Shown: positions 37,761-47,139, counted from the first letter of the stretch. The stretch is 64,000 nt of DNA from Stappia sp. TSB10P1A (GCF_900185725.1 NZ_FYAU01000013.1:172554-236553); one strand, 5' to 3'. Notes: generated from the sequence alone by a model not told the origin. Made by a program: numbers and translations.

Positions 37761-39182
37761 TCAGTCCTCCAGAACCCAGGTGTCCTTGGTGCCGCCGCCC
37801 TGGCTGGAATTCACCACCAGCGAGCCTTTCTTCAGCGCCACGCGGGTCAGGCCGCCGGGCGTGATGCGCACCTTGTCGCCGACCAGCACATAGGGCCTGA
37901 GGTCGACATGGCGGGGCGCCAGCCCCGATTGCACATGGGTCGGGCAGGCCGACAGCGCCAGGGTCGGCTGGGCGATATAGTTGCCGGGATTGGCCTGCAG
38001 CCGCTTGGCGAAGTCGGCGATCTCGCGCTTCGACGAGGTCGGGCCGATCAGCATGCCGTAGCCGCCCGAGCCGTGCACCTCCTTCACCACCAGCTCCGGC
38101 AGCCGGTCGAGCACATAGGCGAGATCGTCGGGCTTGGCGCAGTTCCAGGTCGGCACGTTCTTCAGGATCGGCTTCTGGCCGGTATAGAACTCGATGATGT
38201 CCGGCACATAGGCATAGATCGCCTTGTCGTCGGCAATGCCGGTGCCCGGCGCATTGCAGATCGTCACGTTGCCGGCCCGGTAGGCGTCGAACAGGCCCGG
38301 CACGCCGAGCATGCTGTCGGGGCGGAAGGTCAGCGGATCGAGGAAGGCGTCGTCGATGCGCCGGTAGATCACGTCGACCCGCTGCGGCGACTGCGTCGTG
38401 CGCATCCACACCTTGCCGTCCTCGACATAGAGGTCGCGCGCCTCGCACAGTTCCACACCCATCGTGTCGGCAAGGAAGGCATGCTCGAAATAGGCGGAGT
38501 TGTAGATGCCCGGCGTCAGGATGCAGACCGTCGGGTCGCCGTCGCAGTTCTCCGGCGCGACGCTTTCCAGCGTCTCGCGCAGCATGTCCGGATAGTGCTC
38601 GATCGGCGCCACCCGGTTCTGCTGGAACAGCTCGGGGAACATCCGCATCATCGTCTCGCGGTTCTCCAGCATGTAGGAGACGCCGGACGGGGTGCGGGTG
38701 TTGTCCTCCAGCACGTAGAAATCGTCCTCGCCGACCCGCACGAGGTCGGTGCCTATAATATGGGCATAGACCCGGCGCGCCGGGGCGAAGCCGATCATCT
38801 CCGGCAGGAACGCCTCGTTCTGCAGGATCAGCTCCGCCGGCACGCGGCCGGCCCGGACGATCTCCTGGCGGTGGTAGATGTCATGCAGGAAGGCGTTGAG
38901 CGCGCGCACCCGCTGGTCGATGCCGGCCGACAGGCGCCGCCACTCGGACGCCGACAGCACGCGCGGGACGATGTCGAAGGGGATCAGCCGTTCGGTGGCC
39001 TCGGAGGTGCCGTAGACGGCGAAGGTGATGCCAAGGCGGCGGAAAATCGTCTCCGCCTCGCGCGATTTCTTGCGCATCTCCGCAGGGGACAGGGTGTCGA
39101 ACCATTCGGCGAGCCGCCGGTAGGGCGCGCGGGGCTTGCCGTCGGCGGTCAGCATCTCGTTGAAAATGGCGCTCTCCCCCAT
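37761..39182 (-). CDS. Circularly permuted ATP-grasp ligase of the Anbu cluster
   Basis: From the ATG at 39182 the protein has 473 residues (MGESAIFNEMLTADGKPRAP). It contains blocks typical of the circularly permuted ATP-grasp family: RVRALNAFLHDIYHRQEIV, YVLEDNTRTPSGVSYMLENR, DVIYRRIDDAFLDPLTFRPD, and near the end LVVNSSQGGGTKDTWVLED. Members are predicted to make peptide or amide bonds with ATP. It is the first gene of the Anbu operon. A longer in-frame opening to 39539 carries low-complexity sequence and is rejected. Confidence 0.92.
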   Translation of the reverse strand: MGESAIFNEMLTADGKPRAPYRRLAEWFDTLSPAEMRKKSREAETIFRRLGITFAVYGTSEATERLIPFDIVPRVLSASEWRRLSAGIDQRVRALNAFLHDIYHRQEIVRAGRVPAELILQNEAFLPEMIGFAPARRVYAHIIGTDLVRVGEDDFYVLEDNTRTPSGVSYMLENRETMMRMFPELFQQNRVAPIEHYPDMLRETLESVAPENCDGDPTVCILTPGIYNSAYFEHAFLADTMGVELCEARDLYVEDGKVWMRTTQSPQRVDVIYRRIDDAFLDPLTFRPDSMLGVPGLFDAYRAGNVTICNAPGTGIADDKAIYAYVPDIIEFYTGQKPILKNVPTWNCAKPDDLAYVLDRLPELVVKEVHGSGGYGMLIGPTSSKREIADFAKRLQANPGNYIAQPTLALSACPTHVQSGLAPRHVDLRPYVLVGDKVRITPGGLTRVALKKGSLVVNSSQGGGTKDTWVLED

Positions 39183-39478
39183 GCGTGTCTCTAACCCCTC
39201 GCACTCGGCCCGTCTTGTTGTTTTGCCGCGCGGGCCGCTTCGGCGATCCGCCGGCAGGACCCATGTTCGCAAACCGGGCAGCCGCCTTCCAAGTCCGAAA
39301 TTGCGCCAGCCAAACACCCGTTCTGCATTTCCGGCAGGCAGGGTCATCGCGAGAGAACCTTGCGGCAACAAGCTTAACCTGCCGGCGGGGGACGTCAAAC
39401 CGGGAGACGGCGGCGACGCAAAACGGCGCATCCCGGCTGTGGAATGCGCCGTCCTGCCGGGCTCGGAGGCCTTTCGGA
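39183..39478. other. Intergenic stretch before the ATP-grasp gene
   Basis: These 296 bases lie between the ABM-like gene's stop and the ATP-grasp start, both on the minus strand. The sequence should hold the promoter of the Anbu operon. I see no clear terminator, operator or coding sequence; the in-frame extension of the ATP-grasp gene through here is low in conserved-looking residues. Confidence 0.4.
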
Positions 39479-40075
39479 TCACACCACCTCGCCGAACTCC
39501 ATGCTCTCGGCCTCGATCAGGGCCAGGAAGGCCTCGCAATCGGCAGTGCCCGTCCAGCTCTCGCAGATGGCGATGGCCCGTGTCCGGCTGTCGGCGACGG
39601 CAAGATCCAGGAAGACGCCATGGTCGAGCCGCAGGAGCCGCTGGCCGCGCCAGCCGGGCTGGCGGGAGAGATGGCGCTCCACCATGCGGGCATGGGCGGC
39701 GCGCATCTGCGCTTCCGTCACGCCCGGCTTCAGGCGGAAGCGGCCGATCTCCAGTCCGTCCCCGGCGAGGAGGCCGACCGGAGCCGGCTGGTTCGCCGCA
39801 TAGTGGCCCATGCTGGCAACGCCGCTGATCGTGGCGCGGAAGCCGGCAAACTCAGCCGCCTCGCCGACCTCGCGCGCGGCCGAGAGCGCTGCGTCCTCGC
39901 TTTTCCAGGCGACGAGGTCGACGCGCCGGGCGGCATCGCCGGTTCCCGTGAGCTGCGTCCAGGCGATGAAGCCTGGCAGCGCTCTCGCCTTGTCGAGTGC
40001 GAGCCTGCGTTCATGGTCGGCGCGGGCCGGATCTTCAACCTCATAGGCGACGACTTCGAGACAATATCCCTGCAT
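39479..40075 (-). CDS. Duplicated dimeric alpha/beta-barrel (ABM-like) protein, unknown function
   Basis: The 198-residue product appears to contain two tandem ferredoxin-like/ABM-type domains: CLEVVAYEVEDPARADHERR with ALPGFIAWTQLTG and VDLVAWKSEDAALSAAREV in the first, and EIGRFRLKPGVTEAQMRAAH with VERHLSRQPGWRGQRLLRLD in the second. Related single-domain proteins are small monooxygenases or reading partners of stress responses, but no catalytic residue can be assigned. It is divergent from the WYL regulator with 89 bases between, so it is probably that regulator's target. Confidence 0.78.
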   Translation of the reverse strand: MQGYCLEVVAYEVEDPARADHERRLALDKARALPGFIAWTQLTGTGDAARRVDLVAWKSEDAALSAAREVGEAAEFAGFRATISGVASMGHYAANQPAPVGLLAGDGLEIGRFRLKPGVTEAQMRAAHARMVERHLSRQPGWRGQRLLRLDHGVFLDLAVADSRTRAIAICESWTGTADCEAFLALIEAESMEFGEVV

Positions 40076-40164
40076 GGAATGCTCCTGTGCTGCGTGATGC
40101 AGTGCGGGAGATACGCGGTGGCTCCTGACACCTTCTGTCAGGGGCCTGCGCTACGGATGGCGCC

Positions 40165-40842
40165 ATGAAGGTCTTTCGTCTGTTTGCCTTGCTCGACCGC
40201 CTGCGGGAGGCGAGTGCGCCGGTCTCCGCCGAGGCGCTCGCCCATGCGCTCGAGGTGTCGCCGCGCACGATCTATCGCGACATGGCCACCCTGCAGGCGA
40301 TGGGTGCGCCGGTGCGCGGCGAGGCCGGGCTCGGCTACCAGATGGAGCGCGGCTATTTTCTGCCGCCGCTGCGCTTCGACGCGGAGGAACTGGAGGCGAT
40401 CGCACTCGGCATGCGGCTGGTGGCGGCGCGCGGCGACGACGGCTTGCGCGCGGCGGCGGCGCGGGTTTCCGGCAAGATCGGCGCGGCATCGGGGGAGGGG
40501 GCCGGCAAGGTCACCGACCGCTTGCCGCTGCGCGCGGTAACGCGGGAGCACCCGCAGGCCGGTGTCGTCGATCGCTGGCTGCCGGAGCTGCGCCGGGTGA
40601 TCCGCGAGCGGCGGATCGTGACGCTCGGCTATGTCGACCTCAGCCGGCGGGAGACCCGCAGGCGTGTCCGCCCGCTCGGCCTCACCGTGTTCGACGAGGT
40701 GTGGCTGCTGACCGGCTGGTGCGAGGCGCGGGAGGACTTCCGCAACTTTCGTGTGGACCGCATCGCCACCATCGAGGACACCGGCGAGCGCGCGCCGAAC
40801 GAGCGCGGCCGGCGTTTCGAGGACTATCTCGCCACGCTGTGA
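40165..40842 (+). CDS. WYL-domain transcriptional regulator (YafY/DeoR-like)
   Basis: The 225-residue protein has an N-terminal winged helix (MKVFRLFALLDRLREASAPV, LEVSPRTIYRDMATLQAMGA, residues 1-60) and a C-terminal WYL domain (about 130-215) with IVTLGYVDLSRRETRRRVRP and DEVWLLTGWCEAREDFRNFR. It likely senses a ligand and controls the divergent ABM-like gene. It is convergent with the small secreted protein, whose stop begins at the very next base. Confidence 0.92.
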   Translation: MKVFRLFALLDRLREASAPVSAEALAHALEVSPRTIYRDMATLQAMGAPVRGEAGLGYQMERGYFLPPLRFDAEELEAIALGMRLVAARGDDGLRAAAARVSGKIGAASGEGAGKVTDRLPLRAVTREHPQAGVVDRWLPELRRVIRERRIVTLGYVDLSRRETRRRVRPLGLTVFDEVWLLTGWCEAREDFRNFRVDRIATIEDTGERAPNERGRRFEDYLATL

Positions 40843-41181
40843 TTAGCGCCAGCTTCCCCAGGGCGAGAACAGCGGCGTCTCGCAGAGATAGCCGACGATG
40901 CAGCTATTGCTGTCGCGGGTGCGGACCTGGGCCGGGCGCACCGTCTCCCAGTGATCGCACCAGCGCGGGCCGGCGACGAAGCGGTCATAGGTGTGGGGGC
41001 CGGTGGTCATCACCACCGCGCCGCGCCGGGCGACCAGGTTCTGCGCCTGGGCGCAGGTCATCTGCCGAAGGTCCGGGCGCTGGGCGAAGGCGGGCGGCGG
41101 GGCGAGGGTCATCAGCAGCAGCGCGGAAAGGGCCGCCACGGCCAAGCCGGTTCCTGCAGTCTTCAGATGGTCGATACGCAT
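40843..41181 (-). CDS. Small secreted or periplasmic protein of unknown function
   Basis: The 112-residue product has a clear Sec signal peptide (hydrophobic residues about 10-30, ending PPAFAQ) and a mature part of about 78 residues with four cysteines (MTCAQAQNL, RWCDHW, NSCIVGYLCETP) that could form disulfides. The pattern TCAQAQNLVARRGAVVMTTG resembles small Rhizobiales periplasmic proteins annotated as hypothetical. It directly abuts the WYL gene in a tail-to-tail arrangement with no spacer. Confidence 0.82.
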   Translation of the reverse strand: MRIDHLKTAGTGLAVAALSALLLMTLAPPPAFAQRPDLRQMTCAQAQNLVARRGAVVMTTGPHTYDRFVAGPRWCDHWETVRPAQVRTRDSNSCIVGYLCETPLFSPWGSWR

Positions 41182-41316
41182 GCCGGGTCTCCCCCTGTTG
41201 TCGCGCCCGGCCTTGCGTGCCGCCGGGTCGCCCCATCGTCACTGTCGTCCGCCATCGCGGCAAAGCGATGGCAGGCCGGTCCCTTGCGGCAACGGCCTCG
41301 CGGCAGGCGGCGAGGG

Positions 41317-42144
41317 CTATTCCTCGTCCCAGTCGGGCGCCCAGTCCGGGTCGATGCCGCGTCCCTTCGGGCTGCCGAGGGCGGAAATCGCCGCCATCTC
41401 GGCCGCGTCGAGCTCGAAGTCGAAGACGGCGGCGTTTTCGGCGAGCCGTGCCGGCGTGCCGGTCTTCGGGATGGCGATGACATCGCCCTGCTGCAGCAGC
41501 CAGCGCAGCGTCACCTGCACCTCGCTCTTGCCGTGCCGCTTGCCGATGTCGCGGATCGTCTCGTTGCCGATCACCCGGCCCTTGGCGATCGGCGAATAGG
41601 CGATCAGCGCCATGCCGGCGGCCTCCAGCTCCGCGCGCAGGCGGGTCTGCGTCAGGAAGGGATGATACTCCACCTGGTTGGCGACGAGCTGTCCTTTGGC
41701 GAGGTCCTGCGCCTCGCGCAGCATCGCGGCGGTGAAGTTGGAGACGCCGATGGCCCGCGTCCAGCCGCGCTGGCGCAGCTCCAGCAGCGCCTCGATCTGC
41801 TCGTTCAGCGGCACGCGCGGGTTCGGCCAGTGGATCAGGAACAGGTCGACATGCTCCAGCCCCAGCCGGTCGAGACTGTCCTCGCAGGAGCGCAGGATCT
41901 TCTCCGGGTCGAGGCTGTCATGCCAGACCTTGGTGGTCACATGGTAGCCGTCGCGGGCGCGGCCGGAGGCGCGCAGGCCCGCGCCCACCGCCTTCTCGTT
42001 GGCATACATCGCCGCCGTGTCGACATGGTCCCAGCCGCTTTCCAGCGCGGCGCGGACGATGTCGCGGCAGGGTTCGTCCTTCAGCGGCCAGGTCCCGAGC
42101 CCGAGCGCGGGAATGTCGATGCCGCCGACGGTGAGTTGCTTCAT
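41317..42144 (-). CDS. Aldo/keto reductase (2,5-diketogluconate reductase type)
   Basis: The 275-residue NADPH-dependent oxidoreductase shows the full catalytic tetrad: Asp42 and Tyr47 (HVDTAAMYANEKAVG), Lys72 (VTTKVWHD) and His105 (LFLIHWPNPRVPL). GVSNFTAAMLREA and the cofactor-binding IPKTGTPARLAENAAVFDFE are also present. The family reduces aldehydes and keto sugars. Length is normal for the DkgA/DkgB group. A ribosome binding site GGAGAC precedes the ATG. No pathway genes are adjacent. Confidence 0.93.
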   Translation of the reverse strand: MKQLTVGGIDIPALGLGTWPLKDEPCRDIVRAALESGWDHVDTAAMYANEKAVGAGLRASGRARDGYHVTTKVWHDSLDPEKILRSCEDSLDRLGLEHVDLFLIHWPNPRVPLNEQIEALLELRQRGWTRAIGVSNFTAAMLREAQDLAKGQLVANQVEYHPFLTQTRLRAELEAAGMALIAYSPIAKGRVIGNETIRDIGKRHGKSEVQVTLRWLLQQGDVIAIPKTGTPARLAENAAVFDFELDAAEMAAISALGSPKGRGIDPDWAPDWDEE

Positions 42145-42184
42145 GTGGGTCTCCTGCGCCAGCCGCGCGAACCTGCAAACGAAA

Positions 42185-42240
42185 CGGCCCGGCAGGCGGC
42201 CGGCACCCCTTGCGTGGAGGGGCGGGCGCCGGCCGGGCCG
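42185..42240. terminator. Long GC stem-loop between clpP-like and aldo/keto reductase genes
   Basis: CGGCCCGGC (42185-42193) pairs with GCCGGGCCG (42232-42240), with inner GCCGGC/GCCGGC and CCCCT/AGGGG pairs. It sits 50 bases after the minus-strand ClpP-like stop. On the minus strand it is followed by TTTCGTTTGC, a weak T-tract, so it may terminate the ClpP-like transcript. Confidence 0.5.
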
Positions 42241-42289
42241 GAGTTCGGTCCGGCGCCACCTCTCTTCTCAAGGGGGCGCCGGCGGGTCG

Positions 42290-42907
42290 TCAGTCGAGGT
42301 CGTTGACCGAGGCCGCGACCTTGCCGACCAGGCCGTAGCCGATCGCCTCTTCCGGGCCCATCCAGTAGTCGCGGTCGGTGTCCTTCTCGATCCGCTCCAT
42401 CGGCTGGCCGGTGGCGGCGGCGAAGAGCTTGTTCAGGCGGTCGCGCATCTTGAGGATCTCGCGCGCCTGGATCTCGATATCGGAGGCCTGGCCGCCGGCG
42501 CCGCCGGACGGTTGGTGCAGCAGGAAGCGGGTGTTCGGGGTGCAGTAGCGGCGCTCCCTGGGCACCGAGATGTAGATCAGCGCGCCGGCGCTCGCCACCC
42601 AGCCCATGCCGAGGATGCGCACTTCCGGGGCGATGAACTTGATCGTGTCGTGGATCATGTCGCCCGATTCCACGTGGCCGCCGGGCGAGGACACGATCAC
42701 GGTGATCGGATCGTTGGAGACCTGCGCCATCGCCAGCAGCCGGGCGCAGACGTCGCGCGCCAGTTCCTGGTTGATCGGGCCGGTGATCAGCACCGTGCGC
42801 GCGTCGAACAGATGCTTGTCGACCTGGATGGACGGTGGCGTCTTGGTCTTCTCGTCGCCGTCCTCGTCGTCGAGGCGGCTCGGCACATCGTTCGGCTTGA
42901 TGGTCAT
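42290..42907 (-). CDS. ClpP-like ATP-dependent protease proteolytic subunit
   Basis: The ATG at 42907 follows AAGGAG by 12 bases and gives 205 residues ([20 protein letters not shown]); ATGs at 42928 and 42970 lack such sites. The triad is intact: Ser106 (GWVASAGAL), His131 (FLLHQPSGG) and Asp180 (DTDRDYWMG). The acidic, charged N-terminus and the [20 protein letters not shown] segment differ from canonical ClpP, so this is probably a secondary paralogue; the main clpP-clpX-lon locus is not here. It is divergent from a DnaB-like ATPase gene. Confidence 0.9.
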   Translation of the reverse strand: MTIKPNDVPSRLDDEDGDEKTKTPPSIQVDKHLFDARTVLITGPINQELARDVCARLLAMAQVSNDPITVIVSSPGGHVESGDMIHDTIKFIAPEVRILGMGWVASAGALIYISVPRERRYCTPNTRFLLHQPSGGAGGQASDIEIQAREILKMRDRLNKLFAAATGQPMERIEKDTDRDYWMGPEEAIGYGLVGKVAASVNDLD

Positions 42908-43223
42908 GTGCAAGATCAGCTCCTTCATGAAGACGGAATCAGGCCCGCCGGGCCCGGTTTCGTTCCCCATACTTAGGCGATGGATGTCCGCGCGGCAAAG
43001 GGGTTCTCGCAAGAAGGTTGCCGCGACTGCCGCAGGCGACAGCCACGGCGATTTCCCGGCGGCGGGACATCGGCTAAAATGCGAGTCGGGTGCCGCCCGC
43101 GCCTCCCCCCTCCGCTTCGGGAAAGCATGTGCCATGCCGGGCTTTTCGCATCACCGGACCCACCCGTTCGGGCGCCGCATGAGGAGGGATTGCGCCTATC
43201 GCCCGCAGACGGAGACATCCGGC
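42908..43223. other. Divergent intergenic region between ClpP-like and DnaB-like genes
   Basis: The 316-base gap should carry divergent promoters. It contains a short GC palindrome (CCCGCCGGG around 42943) and a GCTAAAATG-like AT-richer patch near 43073-43081. No recognisable operator, RNA gene or conserved ORF is seen; the open frame crossing it on the plus strand is not supported. Confidence 0.4.
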
Positions 43224-43934
43224 ATGCAGCTTTCCGCACCCCTTTATCGCCTCAAGCGCGAGGCGCGCCTGCTCTCCCGCGAGGCGGGCATTCCCCTTGC
43301 CGCCGCGCTCGACCGCATCGCCGCCCGCGAGGGCCATGCCCGCTGGAGCCTGTTGGCGCGGCGCGCCGCCGAGCGCTCGCCGGCGGCGCTGATCTATCCC
43401 CGCCTTCGCCCCGGCGAGATGATCCTCGTTGCCGCCCGCCCTGGTCAGGGCAAGACGCTGCTGGCGCTTGAACTCGGGCTCGAGGCGATGAAGGCCGGCA
43501 ACCGCGCCGCCGTCTTCACGCTGGAATATGTCGAGCGCGAGGTGGAGGCACGGCTCGAGCGGCTCGGCGCGCGGGGGCCGCTCAAGGATCTCCTGGCGCT
43601 CGACTGCTCCGACGGGATCTGCTCTGCCCGCATCATGGAGCGGCTGCAGGGCTGCGCCCCCGGCACGCTCGCGGTTATCGACTATCTGCAGATCCTCGAC
43701 CAGCGGCGCGACACGCCGGACCTTGAGACGCAGGTCGCGCAGCTTGCCGCCTTCGCCCGGAACTCCGGCGCGGTGCTGGTCTTCGTCTCGCAGGTCGACC
43801 GCAGCTACGACCCGGCCGTGAAACCCTTGCCGGACCTTGCCGACCTGCGCCTGCCCAACCCTCTCGACCTCTCCCTGTTCAGCAGGGCCGTGTTCCTGCA
43901 GGCGGGCGAGATGCGCGTCGCGGATCTCGGCTAG
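43224..43934 (+). CDS. Stand-alone DnaB-like RecA-fold ATPase
   Basis: From the ATG at 43224 (GGAG 9 bases upstream) the product has 236 residues. A short helical N-terminal part (about 1-50) is followed by a RecA/DnaB fold with Walker A ARPGQGKT (71-78), FTLEYVEREVEARL, and Walker B LAVIDYLQILDQ (Asp153), matching the helicase DnaB core. The DnaB N-terminal primase-binding domain is missing and the total is about half a DnaB. The last part has VFVSQVDRSYD. The role is unknown: a diverged helicase-like ATPase or a regulator of replication. Confidence 0.82.
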   Translation: MQLSAPLYRLKREARLLSREAGIPLAAALDRIAAREGHARWSLLARRAAERSPAALIYPRLRPGEMILVAARPGQGKTLLALELGLEAMKAGNRAAVFTLEYVEREVEARLERLGARGPLKDLLALDCSDGICSARIMERLQGCAPGTLAVIDYLQILDQRRDTPDLETQVAQLAAFARNSGAVLVFVSQVDRSYDPAVKPLPDLADLRLPNPLDLSLFSRAVFLQAGEMRVADLG

Positions 43935-44510
43935 GGGCGGGCTTTCCTCCCGCCGGCAAGCGCGTCGTTGCAGGCGCTGCTTCTTTGCGTTGACGTCCCT
44001 TTCGTCCTCCCGGACGGCGCTGGCGCGCCTAGCCGGGAAGACGCGGAGAGAGGTTGGGGTGAAGAGCACAGCAGAGACTGGGGCCGGCGCCCTTCCACCC
44101 CACGCGGGCTGAAGGCGCCAATGGTTCCCGGCTCTGCGCTTGCGCGCGGCCGGGATGACGTCCTGAGAATAAGGCAGGGCCTTGCCATCCTTCTCGGCCG
44201 TCACCCCTCCCTCGGCCGTCACCCCGGCCGCAGGCGAAGCCGGAGAGCCGGGGCCCATTGGTTCCCAGAGCGGCGGAATGGGCGCTTCGCCCTGGCGTTT
44301 CGCCTCCCGGACGCAGGCCTCTCCCCGCGTCCTCCTCCCGGACGCGAGCCTCTCTTTCCTCCTCCCGGACGCGGGCTTCTCTTTCGTCGTCCCCGGATCT
44401 CCGTCCTCTCTTTGCGTCCTCCCGGACGGCGCGCCAGCGCCGAGCCGGGATCGGAGAGCCCAAAGCCCCTCCGCAACGCCCCGGAGCCACACAACCGCCG
44501 TGCCTTGAGC
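43935..44510. repeat. Mosaic intergenic repeats (region A)
   Basis: This 576-base gap has no convincing gene. It is built of recurring blocks: TCCTCCCGGACGGCGC and its partner GCCGAGCCGGGA (imperfect palindromes bounded by TCCCGG and CCGGGA), several CTCCCGGACGCGGGC-type units in tandem near 44330-44390, and GCCCATTGGTTCCCAGAGCG at 44250-44270. The same blocks recur at 56.5-56.8 and 63.2-64.0 kb. ORFs crossing it on both strands are low-complexity shadows. Confidence 0.75.
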
Positions 44511-46655
44511 TTACGCCACGTTGCGGCGGCGGCCGGCGATGAGATCCAGCACCGAGCGGGCGGCGTCGAGCACGTTGGAGCCGGGGCCGAAGATCGCCGA
44601 AACGCCGGCGTCCTTGAGGAACTGGTAGTCCTGGCGCGGGATCACGCCGCCGACGACGACGATGATGTCGGAGGCGCCGCGCGCCTTCAGCGCCTCGACC
44701 AGTTGCGGGGCCAGCGTCTTGTGGCCGGCGGCCAGAGACGACATGCCCACCACATGCACCTTGTTCTTCACGGCAAGGTCGGCCGCCTCTTCCGGCGTCT
44801 GGAACAGCGGGCCGGCGATCACGTCGAAGCCGATATCGCCGAAGGCCGAGGCGATCACCTTGGCGCCGCGGTCGTGGCCGTCCTGGCCGAGCTTGGCGAC
44901 GAGCACGCGCGGCGTCTCGCCCAGCGAGGCGGCAAAGTCGGAGAGCCGCTGCACCAGCGTCTCGTATTCCGGCTCGCCCTCATAGGCCGGGCCGTAGACC
45001 TGGCGCACCACCTTGGGCTCCGCCGCGTGGTCGCCGAAGGCCTCGCGCAGCGCATCGGAAATCTCGCCGAGCGTGGCGCGGGCGCGGGCCGCTTCCACGG
45101 CCGCTTCCAGGATATTGCCCTCGCCGGTGCGGGCGACCTCGCGCAGCGCGTCGAGGGTCTCCTGCGCGCGCTGGGGATCGCGCTGGCGCCGGGTGCGCTC
45201 GATGCGGGCGATCTGCGACTCGCGGACCGCCTTGTTGTCGATGTCGAGGATCTCGATCTCGTCCTCGTTCTCCAGGCGGAACTTGTTGACGCCGACGATC
45301 ACCTCGTCGCCGCGGTCGACGGCGGCCTGGCGCCGGGTGGCGGCCTCCTCGATCATCCGCTTCGGCAGGCCCTTGTCGACGGCCGCCGTCATGCCGCCCT
45401 CGGCCTCGATGCGCTCGATGATCTCCCAGGCGCGGGTGGCGAGCTCATGGGTCAGGCTCTCCACGTAATAGGAGCCGGCGAGCGGGTCGACGACCTTGGT
45501 GACGCCCGTCTCGTGCTGCAGGATGAGCTGGGTGTTGCGGGCGATGCGGGCGGAAAACTCGGTCGGCAGGGCGATGGCCTCGTCGAAGGAATTGGTGTGC
45601 AGCGACTGGGTGCCGCCCAGCGCCGCCGACATCGCCTCGAAGGCGGTGCGCACGATGTTGTTGTACGGGTCCTGCTCGGCCAGCGACACGCCGGAGGTCT
45701 GGCAATGGGTGCGCAGCATCAGGGAGGAGGCCTTCTTCGGCTGGAATTCCGTCATGATGCGGGTCCACAGCAGGCGCGCGGCGCGCAGCTTGGCGGCTTC
45801 CATGAAGAAGTTCATGCCGATGGCGAAGAAGAACGACAGGCGCCCGGCGAAGGCGTCGACGTCGAGCCCCTTCTTCAGCGCGGCGCGTACATATTCGCGC
45901 CCGTCCGCCAGGGTGAAGGCCAGTTCCTGCACCAGGGTCGCCCCGGCTTCCTGCATGTGATAGCCGGAAATGGAGATGGAGTTGAACTTCGGCATCTCCT
46001 TCGCCGTGTACTCGATGATGTCGGCGATGATCCGCATCGAGGGCTCGGGCGGGTAGATATAGGTGTTGCGGACCATGAACTCCTTGAGGATGTCGTTCTG
46101 GATCGTGCCGGAGAGCTTGGCCCGCGGCACGCCCTGTTCCTCGCCCGCGACGATGAAGTTGGCGAGGATCGGGATCACCGCGCCGTTCATGGTCATGGAG
46201 ACGGAGATCTGCTCCAGCGGGATGCCGTCGAACAGGATCTTCATGTCCTCGACGCTGTCGATGGCGACGCCCGCCTTGCCGACATCGCCGACGACGCGCG
46301 GATGGTCGCTGTCATAGCCGCGATGGGTGGCAAGGTCGAAGGCGACCGAGACGCCCTGCTGCCCGGCGGCGAGCGCCTTGCGGTAGAAGGCGTTGGATTC
46401 CTCGGCCGTGGAGAAGCCCGCATATTGCCGGATCGTCCAGGGACGGCCGGCATACATGGTCGCGCGAGGCCCGCGCAGGAAGGGCTCGAAGCCGGGCAGG
46501 GTGCCCAGGTGCCCGATCCTGTCCAGATCCTCCTCGGTGTAGAGCGGCTTGACCGGAATGCCCTCCGGCGTCTGCCAGACGAGGTCCTGCGGATCGCTGT
46601 CCTTGAGCTCCTTCGAGGCCAGGTCCATCCAGTCGCGAACGGTCTTCTTGGTCAT
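44511..46655 (-). CDS. scpA: Methylmalonyl-CoA mutase
   Basis: From the ATG at 46655 (GGAGG about 9 bases upstream) the enzyme has 714 residues, the usual single-chain length. It isomerises (R)-methylmalonyl-CoA to succinyl-CoA using adenosylcobalamin. The N-terminal barrel has [20 protein letters not shown] and [17 protein letters not shown]; the C-terminal cobalamin domain has DGHDRGAKV with the Co-ligating His594. It completes propionyl-CoA conversion with pccA and pccB upstream on the same strand. No cobalamin riboswitch is apparent. The matching epimerase is not seen in the window. Confidence 0.97.
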   Translation of the reverse strand: MTKKTVRDWMDLASKELKDSDPQDLVWQTPEGIPVKPLYTEEDLDRIGHLGTLPGFEPFLRGPRATMYAGRPWTIRQYAGFSTAEESNAFYRKALAAGQQGVSVAFDLATHRGYDSDHPRVVGDVGKAGVAIDSVEDMKILFDGIPLEQISVSMTMNGAVIPILANFIVAGEEQGVPRAKLSGTIQNDILKEFMVRNTYIYPPEPSMRIIADIIEYTAKEMPKFNSISISGYHMQEAGATLVQELAFTLADGREYVRAALKKGLDVDAFAGRLSFFFAIGMNFFMEAAKLRAARLLWTRIMTEFQPKKASSLMLRTHCQTSGVSLAEQDPYNNIVRTAFEAMSAALGGTQSLHTNSFDEAIALPTEFSARIARNTQLILQHETGVTKVVDPLAGSYYVESLTHELATRAWEIIERIEAEGGMTAAVDKGLPKRMIEEAATRRQAAVDRGDEVIVGVNKFRLENEDEIEILDIDNKAVRESQIARIERTRRQRDPQRAQETLDALREVARTGEGNILEAAVEAARARATLGEISDALREAFGDHAAEPKVVRQVYGPAYEGEPEYETLVQRLSDFAASLGETPRVLVAKLGQDGHDRGAKVIASAFGDIGFDVIAGPLFQTPEEAADLAVKNKVHVVGMSSLAAGHKTLAPQLVEALKARGASDIIVVVGGVIPRQDYQFLKDAGVSAIFGPGSNVLDAARSVLDLIAGRRRNVA

Positions 46656-46659
46656 AGTC

Positions 46660-47138
46660 TCATGCCTCCGGTGATGCATGGGGCCGGGCAAGGGCCGAGG
46701 TTCGGGCGGGCCAGTCGCGTATTCCAAAAAGACCGACCACGACGTAGGCAATCGCCAACCCGATGAAGAGCGAGTGCGGGTCGATGGTTCCGTGCGCAAT
46801 CAGTTTCCCGCCAACAGCAATGCAAGCCATTCCCGCAGCGTAAATTGCGAAAATTCTGACCATGCTGATCCGCCCGAAGAAAATCCGCATGGTCAGGCTG
46901 TAGAGAGCCGCGCCCCAAAAGCACCAGATCCCGGCATTGTACAGATGGATCTCGTAAGGCGCTCCGCCGAAGGTGGGAAACCCGAGGAGAAGCGACACAG
47001 CCCGAAATCCGATTTCCGATTTAAGCGGCGGATAGAACATCCACACGAGCATATGCAGGGTCGTTGCCACGGTTGTACCAAGCCAACCGGCGAGTAGCGA
47101 TGCAATGATCTTTGCCTCTCGCTTGACCCGTCCCGACA

Positions 47139-47139
<1 letters not shown>
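46660..47139 (-). CDS. Small integral membrane protein inserted between pccA and the mutase gene
   Basis: The 159-residue product begins [20 protein letters not shown] and has about four hydrophobic segments ([64 protein letters not shown]). I do not recognise the family. Its ATG shares one base with the pccA stop (TAATG), so it is co-translated, and its stop is 4 bases from the mutase start. The base composition is visibly lower in GC than the flanking genes, suggesting acquisition by transfer. A link to propionate uptake is conceivable but unproven. Confidence 0.8.

Noticed and set aside
36120..39194. A 1024-residue open frame on the plus strand antisense to the Anbu cluster
   Set aside because: It is an artefact of high-GC codon use: it mirrors four well-recognised genes, is Arg/His/Val-rich and shows no domain pattern.
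44100..44510. Protein-coding frames across the mosaic region (also at 56684-56896 and 63189-63912)
   Set aside because: They are built from tandem repeat blocks, give Arg/Pro/Ser-rich sequence in several frames at once and lack ribosome binding sites.
46656..46700. Cobalamin riboswitch before methylmalonyl-CoA mutase
   Set aside because: Only a few bases separate the mutase from the preceding gene and no B12-box-like sequence is visible.
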